The notes: a model not told the origin generated them from the sequence alone. Counted from the stretch's first letter, positions 47,157 through 56,932 are shown. The stretch is DNA of 64,000 nt from Rossellomorea pakistanensis (GCF_016908495.1 NZ_JAFBDZ010000001.1:496001-560000); one strand, 5' to 3'. Made by a program: numbers and translations.

Positions 47157-47604
47157 CCTTTTTTACCTCCTTTCTTACAGTTTCATTCAAAATTACCACT
47201 TGCTTTGCTGTAAAGATTAGGTGTCCCCCTTCTGTCTCACCATATCTCTGTATAATTAAAAATCCCATTACTCCATGACGACCTGTCTTCTCATAATAAT
47301 CTTTAACTTCTTGGTAGCAATATATGATTTCCCCAACAAGTAAAGGCCGCTCATAATGATAGATTTGTTCTCCATGAATTAGCCCGTTATTAGGAAGGTC
47401 CATACCCTCGATCATTCCATAGTCAAAAAGCCTCGGAAATGTTGGAGGTGCAATATTTTGTTTATAGATCGATTTCCTTCCTGTTTCTTCATCAATGAAG
47501 ATGGGGTGAGAATCTCCGATTGACTCTGCAAATTGCCTTACTGTATATCTCTCAATGACATTTTTCACTTTTACCGAGCACAATCCGATCCAATTCGTAA
47601 ACAT
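47131..47604 (-). CDS. FAS1-like MaoC N-terminal hydratase partner
   Basis: A 157-residue protein of the MaoC N-terminal dehydratase type: VIERYTVRQFAESIGDSHPIF, then IAPPTFPRLFDY and GLIHGEQIYHYERPLLVGEII. It lacks the catalytic DFNPIH motif and would be the binding half of a two-subunit hydratase. The start is the ATG at 47604, five bases after GAGGTGG. The annotation as a HadA-like partner is inference from pairing and order. Confidence 0.85.
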   Translation of the reverse strand: MFTNWIGLCSVKVKNVIERYTVRQFAESIGDSHPIFIDEETGRKSIYKQNIAPPTFPRLFDYGMIEGMDLPNNGLIHGEQIYHYERPLLVGEIIYCYQEVKDYYEKTGRHGVMGFLIIQRYGETEGGHLIFTAKQVVILNETVRKEVKKDEKSHRTE

Positions 47605-47668
47605 AATAACCACCTCAATCCCCATTGTACCTAAAAATACTATTCAATTGGACCTAACAATGAAATAA

Positions 47669-48604
47669 CTATTCGTCAATTAATTTAAGTGAATCCATTA
47701 TTTTATCCCCTTTTGCTACTATGAAATCAGTATGAAAATGTAAAGATCCAAAAATCGCTTGTATTTCCTTATATGATTTTTGAGCTGCGTTCACAATTGT
47801 AACGTCGTCTTTATAAAAATAGATTGTAAAATACTTTTTTAAATCAGCAAAAAAAGCATCAGCCTGTATTCCTGATCTTTCTATATATTCACTGTTAAAT
47901 TCAAGAAATCCTAGGGCAGTATGACTTTTTTCAATTAATTGCCTCATCCCTTTTAGAACAAATGCTTCATATCCCTCTACATCAATTTTAAAAAGGAGAT
48001 TTTTTGGCGTTATGTCTTCTTTAAATAATGAATCAATTGTAATTGTTTCAACAGGGGTTTTTTCAATCATATGATGTGAAGGTTTATAGGAGGCAGAGGA
48101 AGTTCCAGACCAATGTTTATCTATAAAGAACCATTTTCTATCTCCATCTGAATCGGATGCTAGCGCATGGATCATTGTTATTTGTGATTTATTTGGATGA
48201 GCTGCTCTTGATTTTTCTATGTACTGAAATAATTTAGAATTTGCTTCAATTCCATAAACCTTAGTATGTGAAGGGTAAGTAGTTGAAAAAATACATTCAC
48301 CATAATTGACTCCGACATCAATGATTACATCAGGATTGTAATATTTCACTGCATTACTCCAAAATGTTCGGAGTCTTTTTTGTGTAACACCACCTTTTAT
48401 CAATAATGCTCTCCCACGGTTTTCGTCAGAATTAACATATAGAATATTTTCAGAAGGTAAAACAATTTTATTCGGTATTTTATTAATATTTAATGTTTTA
48501 TATTTTAGGAAGATCCCTAAATCAATAAGCAATTTCCACGTTTTGGGATACTGTTCCCACATTTTCATTACAATCGGTTTTCGAACAGAAACTAATGATT
48601 TCAT
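47669..48604 (-). CDS. FkbM family methyltransferase
   Basis: A 311-residue SAM-dependent methyltransferase. The SAM-binding motif I is VIIDVGVNYGECIFS near residue 92, with the acidic end of strand 2 in VYGIEANSKLFQYIE. The FkbM signature is LLFKIDVEGYEAFVLKGM. FkbM enzymes methylate hydroxyls of sugars or secondary metabolites. Here it stands alone with no glycan or antibiotic genes near, so the substrate is unknown. Confidence 0.88.
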   Translation of the reverse strand: MKSLVSVRKPIVMKMWEQYPKTWKLLIDLGIFLKYKTLNINKIPNKIVLPSENILYVNSDENRGRALLIKGGVTQKRLRTFWSNAVKYYNPDVIIDVGVNYGECIFSTTYPSHTKVYGIEANSKLFQYIEKSRAAHPNKSQITMIHALASDSDGDRKWFFIDKHWSGTSSASYKPSHHMIEKTPVETITIDSLFKEDITPKNLLFKIDVEGYEAFVLKGMRQLIEKSHTALGFLEFNSEYIERSGIQADAFFADLKKYFTIYFYKDDVTIVNAAQKSYKEIQAIFGSLHFHTDFIVAKGDKIMDSLKLIDE

Positions 48605-48974
48605 AGATGGTCCCCCTTTTATTATTCTTTTATGATTTCTTGCTAAAAATTTAAAAACCTCCAGTAATGAACAATTATTAACAAAACCTTTACATAAAAG
48701 AATAGAACAATCTATAAAATAGACTGTATTCGTATAAACTTTTGTCAGAAGTGAGAGATTGGACTAAGAAGCAATTGGAGATTTATCCATTGCTTTAGTA
48801 TAAGACCTTCAACTTGTAAAAAATCAATAATCTTCACGAAATGAGTCATAAAATATCGGAAATCATTTTTTCATAACAATTCTTTTAGTTAATTATGATA
48901 CGATCTTATTATATTAAATTAGTTCTTCACTCGCATTTATTTGCTACATAAATTTTTACCTGGAGGGTGACACA
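48605..48974. other. Intergenic, divergent promoters only
   Basis: About 370 AT-rich bases between the FkbM methyltransferase and the HAD phosphatase gene. I see no riboswitch fold, open frame with ribosome binding site or repeat. Promoters for both divergent genes must lie here, but none is clear enough to place. Confidence 0.45.
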
Positions 48975-49625
48975 ATGAAAAGATGGGCATTTGTTTCTGA
49001 TTTCGATGGAACTATCTCCAAAAAGGACTTTTATTGGATCGTGATTGAAAAATATTTTCAAGAAGGTCATAGTCTTTTTAAGCAATGGAAAGAGGGAGAT
49101 ATAAAGGATATTGACTTTTTAGCGACGGTGTTCAAATCAATAAATCAAAACGAAGACCAAATTATTGCTGATATTCTTCAAATCCCTATTGATGAATATG
49201 TCCCAAGCTTTATTAGGAATGTACAGAAAAACGGCGGTGATTTTTTTATCTTAAGTGCGGGAACGGATTATTATATTCAGTACGTATTGAATAAATATGC
49301 TGTTGAAAATGTTCCTGTATTTTCGAATCAAGGTTTCTTCCATAAGAACAATATTCACATGAACATCGATGATCAGCATGTCCACTTTTCAGAACGGTAT
49401 GGGATTGATAAGACGAAAATTATCAAACAGCTTAAAGAGGAGTATGAGTTCGTTTGCTTTATTGGAGATAGTGAACCTGATTCACATCCGGCTGTATTTT
49501 CTGATATGACATTTGCAATCGGCACTCTTCAGGATTTATTGAAGGAAAAGGGAATTACTTTTATCCCCGTAAATAATTTTAAAGAGGTTGAAAAGCATTT
49601 AATTAATATGGAAATTATGACATAA
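48975..49625 (+). CDS. MtnX-like HAD phosphatase
   Basis: A 216-residue HAD-IB phosphatase. Motif I is SDFDGTISKKD (nucleophile D9, acid D11), motif II FILSAGTDYYI, and motif III/IV KTKIIKQL and CFIGDSEPDSHPA. It is similar in layout to MtnX, the hydroxyketo-methylthiopentenyl phosphate phosphatase of methionine salvage. However, no mtnW, mtnB or mtnD is adjacent, so another small phosphorylated substrate is possible. It has a strong GGAGGGTG ribosome binding site and its own terminator. Confidence 0.85.
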   Translation: MKRWAFVSDFDGTISKKDFYWIVIEKYFQEGHSLFKQWKEGDIKDIDFLATVFKSINQNEDQIIADILQIPIDEYVPSFIRNVQKNGGDFFILSAGTDYYIQYVLNKYAVENVPVFSNQGFFHKNNIHMNIDDQHVHFSERYGIDKTKIIKQLKEEYEFVCFIGDSEPDSHPAVFSDMTFAIGTLQDLLKEKGITFIPVNNFKEVEKHLINMEIMT

Positions 49626-49633
49626 AATTTAAA

Positions 49634-49686
49634 GACCAAAGAAAGGCTTACCTATTAGAGTAGCCCCTCTTTGGTCCATATTTTTC
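49634..49686. terminator. Terminator between HAD phosphatase and MFS transporter
   Basis: A long stem GACCAAAGAAAGGCTTAC / GTAGCCCCTCTTTGGTC (49634-49651 with 49660-49676, few mismatches) is followed by CATATTTTTC. It lies between converging genes. Confidence 0.78.
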
Positions 49687-49694
49687 TATATCCA

Positions 49695-51173
49695 TCATGT
49701 TTCATTCATATTTGACGGATCCTTAATATCTTCTGGGGTTGCTTTTTTTACAAATAAGGCGATAAGTAAACCAATAACCGCAAACCCAAATGCAATTATA
49801 TAGACAAGCTCGACACCTGCTACGAGTGATTGATTAATGGTATCTGGATTACTAGGAGTAGCTGAACTTTCTAAATATTGCTGTTGTCTCCCTGTCATAA
49901 TACTAATGAATACAGAAACCCCAATGGCACCAGAAACCGGTTGTAATGTATTCATAATTGCTGTGCCATGAGGATATAAACGTTTTGGAAGCTGGTTTAA
50001 TCCATTTGTTTGTGCCGGCATCATCATCGCTGAGATCGAGAGCATAAGTAGAATATAGCTTAAAATGATAAACCAGAGGGGTGTTTCCATATCAATTCTG
50101 GTTAATGCAAATAATGTACCTGTTAATACAATAGATGCAGGTATGATTAATTTTCTTGGTCCAATTTTATCAAAAAGCTTCCCCATTACCGGTGACATCA
50201 AGCCGTTCAATATTGCACCTGGAAGTAAGATCAACCCTGCCGTTGCCGCTGAAAGAGCCAAAGGTCCTTGCATATACATCGGCAAAATGATTTCCGAAGA
50301 AAACATTGCCATGATGATAATCACAAATAACACGGCTGCAAGTGTAAACATGGGATACTTAAATACTCTTACATCAAGCATTGGTTCAGTTAACTTTAAT
50401 TGTCTTAACACAAAGAAAATAAGAGAAATGACACCGCCAATAATAAAGATTAAAACTGTCGGGTCTAAAAAGCCTGCTTCCTTTTCTCCTGCAAAACTAA
50501 AGCCTAGAACTACTCCACCGAATCCAATAGTGGATAATAGAATCGAAGGGAAATCAATCTTAGGCTTACTCACTTCCCCTACATTCTTCAAGTACTTAAA
50601 TGCAAAAAGAATGGAGAATAATGCAAATGGAATGACTGTGATAAATAAGTATCGCCAACCTAAATGTTCAACAATAATTCCCGATAATGTTGGTCCAATT
50701 GCAGGTGCAAACATGATCACCAAGCCAATCGTCCCCATAACGGCTCCTCTTCGCTCCGGTGGAAAAATCAACAAAAACGTATTAAAGATAATTGGAACTA
50801 ACAGACCCGTCCCCACTGCTTGTAGTACTCTTCCTGTTAGAAGAATGGAAAACGTCGGTGCCATAGCACAAATCAATGTCCCTATGGTAAAAACAGTCAT
50901 TGTGCCAATAAACATCTGTCGGGTGGTAAAGGATTGAAGCATTAATGCGGATATTGGTGTTAAAATCCCCATTACTAGCATAAAACCTGTTGCCATCCAC
51001 TGTACGGTTGTTGCTGACACACTAAACTTCTCCATTAAGGTTGTCAAAGCTATATTTAATAAAGTTTCGTTAAGTATCGCAAAAAATGCTCCAATAATTA
51101 GTGAGATCATCACAGGTTTCACATTGAAGCTTGGATCATCAGCTAAAAATTCATATGTATTTTTTTCGCTCAT
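49695..51173 (-). CDS. DHA2-type MFS multidrug transporter
   Basis: A 492-residue 14-helix drug:proton antiporter of the EmrB/QacA type. Signatures are the helix 1 motif LNETLLNIALTTLMEKF, motif A-like RQMFIGTMTVF, motif B GRVLQAVGTGLLVP, and motif C-like GPTLSGIIVEHLGWRYLF. The start at 51173 (MSEKNTYEF) lies 5 bases after AAGGAGA, better than the longer frame from 51215. It is monocistronic, with no adjacent TetR/MarR regulator. Confidence 0.9.
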   Translation of the reverse strand: MSEKNTYEFLADDPSFNVKPVMISLIIGAFFAILNETLLNIALTTLMEKFSVSATTVQWMATGFMLVMGILTPISALMLQSFTTRQMFIGTMTVFTIGTLICAMAPTFSILLTGRVLQAVGTGLLVPIIFNTFLLIFPPERRGAVMGTIGLVIMFAPAIGPTLSGIIVEHLGWRYLFITVIPFALFSILFAFKYLKNVGEVSKPKIDFPSILLSTIGFGGVVLGFSFAGEKEAGFLDPTVLIFIIGGVISLIFFVLRQLKLTEPMLDVRVFKYPMFTLAAVLFVIIIMAMFSSEIILPMYMQGPLALSAATAGLILLPGAILNGLMSPVMGKLFDKIGPRKLIIPASIVLTGTLFALTRIDMETPLWFIILSYILLMLSISAMMMPAQTNGLNQLPKRLYPHGTAIMNTLQPVSGAIGVSVFISIMTGRQQQYLESSATPSNPDTINQSLVAGVELVYIIAFGFAVIGLLIALFVKKATPEDIKDPSNMNET

Positions 51174-51286
51174 TATTTTCTCCTTATTTTTTGTTTTTTT
51201 ACCTCTTTTTAACATCCTATATCTTACTAGATGTAGTCATTAATATAAAGTAATGTGATTACTATTTAGGGTTTTTATTTTTTAAT

Positions 51287-51322
51287 TAAAAAACTAAAAG
51301 ACCCTTCACACATTCGGAAGGG
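51287..51322 (-). terminator. speD terminator
   Basis: CCCTTC / GAAGGG (51302-51307 with 51317-51322), extended by weak pairs, is followed on the minus strand by TCTTTTAGTTTTTT. The stem is short. Confidence 0.6.
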
Positions 51323-51337
51323 CTTCATCTCAAATTC

Positions 51338-52156
51338 TCACGAGTGTCGCTTCATATTTTTCCCATAAAATATTTCATCCATTTCAATTTTTAATTTGTT
51401 CGTTATATTATCCATCTCACGTGAATCTAATTTCTCCTTTGAATATCCAAACAGATAATTATTCAGATCAAATTCTTTTAATTTACATTTTGTATGGAAA
51501 ATGTTTTGTGGATAAACATTGACATCAATCATATCGTAATCATCCTTTAATTTTTCAGGAATATAATTTTGAATAGAATTAATGTCATGATCAATAAACA
51601 GTTTGTGCCCATTAATATCCCTTGTAAAACCACGTACCCGATAATCCATTGTCATGATATCAGTATCAAATGAATGAATAAGATAATGAAGTGCTTTAAG
51701 AGGTGATATTTCTCCACATGTCGAGACATCAATATCGGCTCTAAATGTACTAATTCCTTCGTATGGATGATATTCAGGATAGGTATGTACGGTAATATGA
51801 CTTTTATCTAAGTGCATGGTCACTGCTTCAGGGAGTGGACCAGGTGATTCATCGAAAGATTCTTCTGTAGGGACTTCCAAAATTGGCCCCTCAGAAACTA
51901 ATATCGTAACGCTTGCTCCTTGTGGAACATAGTCCTGTTTGGCAATATTTAAAACATGCGCCCCAATAATATCGGCTACATTTTCTAATATTTTGGTTAA
52001 TCGATCAGCATTATATTGTTCGTCAATATACTCTAAGTACGCTTCTCTCTCTTCTCGTGTTTTTGTATAGCAAATATCATACATATTAAAACTCAATGAT
52101 TTTGTCAGATTATTAAAACCATGTAATTGAATTCGCTCTTCTGGTGATAATTTCAT
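51338..52156 (-). CDS. speD: S-adenosylmethionine decarboxylase proenzyme, long E. coli-type
   Basis: Makes decarboxylated AdoMet, the aminopropyl donor for spermidine. The 272-residue proenzyme self-cleaves before Ser119 ([13 protein letters not shown]) to give a pyruvoyl group. Almost every block matches E. coli SpeD as I recall it: [75 protein letters not shown]. subtilis has the short unrelated-length form (about 126 residues), so this is the other subclass. No spermidine synthase gene is adjacent. Confidence 0.94.
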   Translation of the reverse strand: MKLSPEERIQLHGFNNLTKSLSFNMYDICYTKTREEREAYLEYIDEQYNADRLTKILENVADIIGAHVLNIAKQDYVPQGASVTILVSEGPILEVPTEESFDESPGPLPEAVTMHLDKSHITVHTYPEYHPYEGISTFRADIDVSTCGEISPLKALHYLIHSFDTDIMTMDYRVRGFTRDINGHKLFIDHDINSIQNYIPEKLKDDYDMIDVNVYPQNIFHTKCKLKEFDLNNYLFGYSKEKLDSREMDNITNKLKIEMDEIFYGKNMKRHS

Positions 52157-52361
52157 TTCTCATTCCCCTTCTATATATGTATTTCGTCAATAGATGCAAG
52201 ACATTTTATTTTTATGATACCCTGTCTGTTCAAGATTAAAACGGACTTCATTTCCTAAGGACATTATAGTTGGAAGGAATAACCGTTAAATATTGAAGGC
52301 ACATTCCTTATTTATCTTAGACTTTTCGGTTAGAATGGTAATAAGATTGGAGGCAATAACG

Positions 52362-53495
52362 TTGAGGCAATTATTCGTATTAATATTGATTATCTCCATT
52401 GCATTTATTTCAAAACCCCTTTGGGAAGAACAAATAAATGATTGGGTTGATATACCTTCATTAGATTTAGCAGCTGAAAAACTAGAATCGGTTAAAGAGA
52501 ATCCTGATGTTGAATTGGCAATGGATTCACTAAATAGTACTTTTCATACCCTCTTAAACAAATTAGAAAATTCATTCGAAAGTGAGAAGAAAGAGGCACC
52601 TAAAAAGAATATAGATAAACCAACTTTAGCCATCCCGACCGAACAAACATTTTCAGTTTCAAATATTGTGCTTGGATATGAAAAGGCTGAAGTAGAGGAA
52701 ACAGTTGGATTACCGCAGCGCCATACAGAAAATGAATATGGTATTGATTGGTTCAGTTATCATGAAAACTATCATAATTTTATGATGGTCTCCTATAATG
52801 CTGAAAAACAAGTGAATGGTCTTTATACAAACCAAGATCTAATAGCATCTTCTATCGGAATCAAGATGGGAAGTAAGAAGGAAATTGTACAAGAGAAACT
52901 TGGTGATCCACTCACAAAGATTCGAAAAGGGTTGATCTATTATCAAATCCAAAATAATGGCGAATATGAGGTATATAAATTAGATAACAGCTATGTGACC
53001 ATATTCTATGATAAACATGAAAATGATACGGTCACTGCCATTCAAATTATTAGTGAAGAACTAGAAAATAATAAAAGTAATATATATGCTGAATCAAACC
53101 AAAAATTGAAAGAAGGGTTTGAATATCAACTCTTTGATTTAACCAATTCATCAAGAGTGAATCATGATCTTCCTATTCTAACATTCAATGAGCATGTAAA
53201 GGAAACGGCTCGTAAGCATAGTTTAGATATGGCAGATCACAATTATTTCAGCCACACTAATTTACAAGGAGAATCTCCTTTTGACCGAATGCAGGAAGAT
53301 GAAATCACTTTTGTTACGGCTGGTGAAAATTTAGCCTATGGACAGTATAGCAGTATTTATGCTCATGAAGGATTAATGAATAGCATGGGTCACAGAAAAA
53401 ACATTCTAAAACCGGATTATGAATATCTAGGTGTAGGTGTAGCGTTTAATGCAGAATCCCAACCATATTATACAGAGAATTTCTTTTCTAATTAA
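52362..53495 (+). CDS. CAP (SCP/PR1) domain protein, YlbC-like
   Basis: A 377-residue secreted or membrane-anchored protein. The TTG start at 52362 follows GGAGG by 8 bases and begins MRQLFVLILIISIAFIS, an uncleaved anchor or signal peptide. The CAP-associated N-terminal domain (residues about 95-230) contains two VG/LGDP repeats (VGLPQRHTENEYGIDWF and LGDPLTKIRKGLIYYQI). The C-terminal CAP domain (about 250-377) has HSLDMADHNYFSHTNLQGESPFDRM and MGHRKNILKPDYEYLGVGV. It is similar in layout to B. subtilis YlbC; the role is unknown. Confidence 0.9.
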   Translation: MRQLFVLILIISIAFISKPLWEEQINDWVDIPSLDLAAEKLESVKENPDVELAMDSLNSTFHTLLNKLENSFESEKKEAPKKNIDKPTLAIPTEQTFSVSNIVLGYEKAEVEETVGLPQRHTENEYGIDWFSYHENYHNFMMVSYNAEKQVNGLYTNQDLIASSIGIKMGSKKEIVQEKLGDPLTKIRKGLIYYQIQNNGEYEVYKLDNSYVTIFYDKHENDTVTAIQIISEELENNKSNIYAESNQKLKEGFEYQLFDLTNSSRVNHDLPILTFNEHVKETARKHSLDMADHNYFSHTNLQGESPFDRMQEDEITFVTAGENLAYGQYSSIYAHEGLMNSMGHRKNILKPDYEYLGVGVAFNAESQPYYTENFFSN

Positions 53496-53500
53496 GAATC

Positions 53501-53540
53501 ACCCCCACTTCATCAAATTTGTGGGGGTTTCGATTTTTTT
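53501..53540 (+). terminator. Terminator of the CAP-domain gene
   Basis: A perfect 8-bp stem ACCCCCAC / GTGGGGGT (53501-53508 with 53521-53528) followed by TTCGATTTTTTT. Confidence 0.85.
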
Positions 53541-53542
53541 GA

Positions 53543-54268
53543 TTATTCATTAGTAGGTATCTCGCAACCATCATCCGAACAAATCATACCTTCATTACTG
53601 TCTGGATTAATTGATTGTAGGATAGGCTTATTATTTTCCTCTTCCCAAACCTTAAGAATTGCGCTTTCAAACACTTCTTTTGGCTGTGCTCCTGAAATAG
53701 AGTACTTTTGGTTGATAACAAAAAACGGCACACCTGTTACTCCAATTTGACTTGCTTGGCTCTCATCATTTCGAACTTCTTTTGTAAAATCCTCGCTTTT
53801 CAGAATAGATTCTACTTCATCGCGATCTAATCCTACTTCCTCTGCTAAGTGTAAAAGCGTTCGATGGTCTCCTATATGCAAGCTATCCGTAAAGTAAGCT
53901 TTTAATAAACGTTCGGTTATTTCCACCACTTTCCCTTTCGTTTCCGCGAACTTCGTCAATCGGTGTGCATCAAGAGTATTCGTCGGAATCATTGAATCAA
54001 ATTTAAAATCCAGCCCTACAGATAATGCCTGCTTCCTCAAATTTTCATTCATTTTTTTAGCTTGATCTATAGAAGTACCATACTTATTAGCTATGATTTC
54101 ATGAATACTTCGATCTGTATTACGATCCGAATTTGGATCAAGCTCAAAGCTTTTAAATACAACCTCTACTTTGCTTTTATGAGGAAATGTTTCTAAAGCT
54201 TCCTCTAATCGGCGTTTTCCAATATAACAAAATGGACAGGCATAATCAGACCATACTTCAATTTTCAT
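53543..54268 (-). CDS. DsbA family oxidoreductase, FrnE-like
   Basis: A 241-residue cytosolic thioredoxin-fold protein of the FrnE/DsbA type. The active site C11-P-F-C14 is in WSDYACPFCYIGKRRLEEAL. The cis-Pro loop is GVTGVPFFVIN, as in thiol-disulfide oxidoreductases. The start at 54268 follows GAGGTGG by 5 bases. A C-terminal CSDDGCEIP segment adds two extra cysteines (CxxxxC). There is no signal peptide, so it acts in the cytoplasm, for example on bacillithiol or redox-stressed proteins (inference). Confidence 0.9.
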   Translation of the reverse strand: MKIEVWSDYACPFCYIGKRRLEEALETFPHKSKVEVVFKSFELDPNSDRNTDRSIHEIIANKYGTSIDQAKKMNENLRKQALSVGLDFKFDSMIPTNTLDAHRLTKFAETKGKVVEITERLLKAYFTDSLHIGDHRTLLHLAEEVGLDRDEVESILKSEDFTKEVRNDESQASQIGVTGVPFFVINQKYSISGAQPKEVFESAILKVWEEENNKPILQSINPDSNEGMICSDDGCEIPTNE

Positions 54269-54355
54269 TGTGACCACCTCAAGGAATAAGATTTAATGTG
54301 AACAGAATATCATATTACCTCTTTCTATACTCCAAAATTGCTCGAGAACCATAGA

Positions 54356-56932
54356 TTAATCAAAACGTCTTTGTGTTTTTTTTCTTAGACGAGAATAATG
54401 GCATGAGTCACAGATTGGAAATCTGAAGCCTGGTGGAAGTCTTCTCCCACACTTTTTGCATGATCTTGATATGCTCGATACCTCTGTACTTAAGCTTTCA
54501 TGAACACCATTGGCAATGTCCTCACGTAAACGCTCCCAGTATATCGCTTCTGTTTTTCTCCCTATTCTGTATAAAAATAAGAGATGTAGACCAACAGCCT
54601 TATACGAAACCTCTTGTTGCTCAAGATTTTTATTTTTGATAATGGGTTCAGGTAATTCTTCGTCTTTGATAAGTGATTCTAAAGTATCCAGCCATTGTCT
54701 TGTTAACTCAGGCTCTTTTTTAGAGAACGGAAGATGTAGAAAACCATATAGGTCCATCATCGATAGTCTTGCTTCAATCTCAGTATCAGCGACAAGCTCA
54801 TATAATTCACGTTCCTCGATTAATGATGCTTTCTTTGTTCCAAACGGACTTTCAAATTTGTCCCAAAGCTCAAAAAAATCACCTAAATTGTGCGAGTAAC
54901 GCTGGAATCGCTCAAATACATGATTTGTTGGAGCAATAGCAAAGAATTGAACAGGCTCATCCTCCTGCTGAAGCAGTTTTCTCATCCGCTTGATATCTCT
55001 TGTAAAAGCAACCTTTCCAATATTGTAAATCCCTTTCCGTCCAGCACGCCCTGCAATTTGTTTAACCTCCTGAGAAGATAATGTCCTCCTTCTTGTCCCA
55101 TCAAATTTCTCATTTTCCAAAAAGACAATTCTTCTTATAGGTAAATTCAACCCCATACCAATGGCATCCGTTGCCACAATCATGCTTGTTTTTCCATTAA
55201 TAAATTGTTGCATCTGTCTTTTTCGTGTCTCAGGAGGCATGCTTCCATAAATCATACTGACATTATGTCCATTATTTTGAAGAATCGATGCCGTTTCAAG
55301 AACTTTTCTTCTTGAAAAACAAACAATAGCATCGCCTTTTTTCGCATGTTTAATGGAAAATTCTTTTGATTCTACTTCAAGGGGGAGCTCCCGACTATAA
55401 TCATGAATCTCGATATCAGCCTCACCTAATAATCCTAAAAGCATAGGCTTAACATTATTGCTTCCAATAATATGCACTTCATTTGCATTTGCCTTAGTTA
55501 TTGCTTTATACCAAGAAAAACCACGGTCCTTATCTGCTATCATTTGTGCTTCATCAATGATAATCACGTCGAAATGCTCTTTCTCATAAAACATTTCTAC
55601 TGTGCTTGAAATATGACGGGCATTCGGGACTTCTTTTTCTTCTTCTCCAGTTTTCAAATTACAACTGATTCCTTCCCCGTTAAGCTTATCAAATACTTCT
55701 AAAGCTAAAAGACGTAAAGGGGCTAAGTATAATCCGCTCTCTGCTTCTTTCATTTTCGTCAATGCATGATGGGTTTTTCCTGTATTTGTTTCACCGATAT
55801 GAAGGACATATCGTATATTTTTTCCTAAAGAAGGGCTGTATTCACGTCCGAAGATATCTTCGAGCATTCGAGCTTCTTCCTCTTTTTTCCGTTGTAACTC
55901 AAGAAGCTCCTCTGCTTTTCTTCGTTCACGATTTATAAGGTCCATTTTATAGATTTCTAAATGGTGGTGTTCATCAAATGGAATGGAGGAAAGTTTGATA
56001 AGATCCTCAACATACTCTTTTTCAATCATTTCAAAATAAGAACGATTTAAGCTCAATAGTTGTTCAGCAAATATCACTTGTAATTCTCTCACTGTAAGCT
56101 TATTTCCGATTACTTCTTTATACTGTCTCAGAATTTTTGAAGTGATTTCTTGCAGTATTAATTCGGGAATAAGTGTTGAAATATAGTTACTTACAAGACG
56201 TTCATACGTATAAAAATAGGTTTCATATTCCCAGTAACCTCGAGTATAGTCTAGTTTTTTATGAATCGAACCAGTTAATTCTCTCAAAAAGTCTGCTAAA
56301 ACAGAATAGTCTTGATGATGGAAAGAACCTTGGTCTTCTAACTCTTCCTCAATCATAAAGGGTTCAATTCTTTGATACTTTGGTTTATTTTGAAGATCAT
56401 TCATAAACTTTTTCGAAATATAATGTCTTAAATGAATATAACCAACATCATGCTTAACCTCTAAGAATTGATTAATGATTTGGAAAAGCTCCTTTTGTAT
56501 CATTCGCTTAGCTTCTTCTCGTTTTTCTTTTTCCTCTCTCTGAAAGAATGTATCCCTTGCTGTTCTATATGTCTTTTCCCACTCATCCTTAAATGGAGCA
56601 ATGGATTCTTCTAACCATTTATGAACAGGGAATGGTCGGTAATCCCTCATTTCATTGCGAAATAATCTGTTAATTAATTTACGGTCTACACCTTCTACCT
56701 CATAGTCCTTTTCCCGTAAAAAGGACTTCTTATCGCTTCTAGAAACATCATTTGTTACTTTATTTAACCAAACATTGACCCAGATTTGTTCAACATAATG
56801 GCCTCTTTCAGATAGATACTCTTCAATCGAAGGGCAGCTTTCTTTCTTTTCCATGAACTGATTTATATCTGCTTTTATTTTATCTTTTGTATGTTGTACG
56901 GCTTCTTCATAAAGTAATTGAAGCTTATCCAT
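54356..56932 (-). CDS. Suv3-like DExH RNA helicase with C-terminal zinc ribbon
   Basis: An 858-residue protein. The N-terminal 370 residues are helical and of unknown function. The helicase core resembles mitochondrial Suv3: motif I GETNTGKTHHAL near 381, LYLAPLRLLALEVFDKLN, II IIDEAQMIAD near 459, GSNNVKPML, YGSMPPETRKRQM, V IVATDAIGMGLNLPIRRIVF and VI QIAGRAGR. The last 30 residues hold a CxxC-x13-CxxC zinc ribbon (CKKCG and CDSCH). The start at 56932 follows AAGGGGA; the longer frame to 56989 lacks a ribosome binding site. An RNA-decay or processing role is inference. Confidence 0.88.
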   Translation of the reverse strand: MDKLQLLYEEAVQHTKDKIKADINQFMEKKESCPSIEEYLSERGHYVEQIWVNVWLNKVTNDVSRSDKKSFLREKDYEVEGVDRKLINRLFRNEMRDYRPFPVHKWLEESIAPFKDEWEKTYRTARDTFFQREEKEKREEAKRMIQKELFQIINQFLEVKHDVGYIHLRHYISKKFMNDLQNKPKYQRIEPFMIEEELEDQGSFHHQDYSVLADFLRELTGSIHKKLDYTRGYWEYETYFYTYERLVSNYISTLIPELILQEITSKILRQYKEVIGNKLTVRELQVIFAEQLLSLNRSYFEMIEKEYVEDLIKLSSIPFDEHHHLEIYKMDLINRERRKAEELLELQRKKEEEARMLEDIFGREYSPSLGKNIRYVLHIGETNTGKTHHALTKMKEAESGLYLAPLRLLALEVFDKLNGEGISCNLKTGEEEKEVPNARHISSTVEMFYEKEHFDVIIIDEAQMIADKDRGFSWYKAITKANANEVHIIGSNNVKPMLLGLLGEADIEIHDYSRELPLEVESKEFSIKHAKKGDAIVCFSRRKVLETASILQNNGHNVSMIYGSMPPETRKRQMQQFINGKTSMIVATDAIGMGLNLPIRRIVFLENEKFDGTRRRTLSSQEVKQIAGRAGRKGIYNIGKVAFTRDIKRMRKLLQQEDEPVQFFAIAPTNHVFERFQRYSHNLGDFFELWDKFESPFGTKKASLIEERELYELVADTEIEARLSMMDLYGFLHLPFSKKEPELTRQWLDTLESLIKDEELPEPIIKNKNLEQQEVSYKAVGLHLLFLYRIGRKTEAIYWERLREDIANGVHESLSTEVSSISRSCKKCGRRLPPGFRFPICDSCHYSRLRKKTQRRFD

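Noticed and set aside
49634-49676. Hairpin after the HAD phosphatase as a riboswitch or small RNA
   Set aside because: A simple long stem followed by a T-run between converging genes is sufficiently explained as a terminator.
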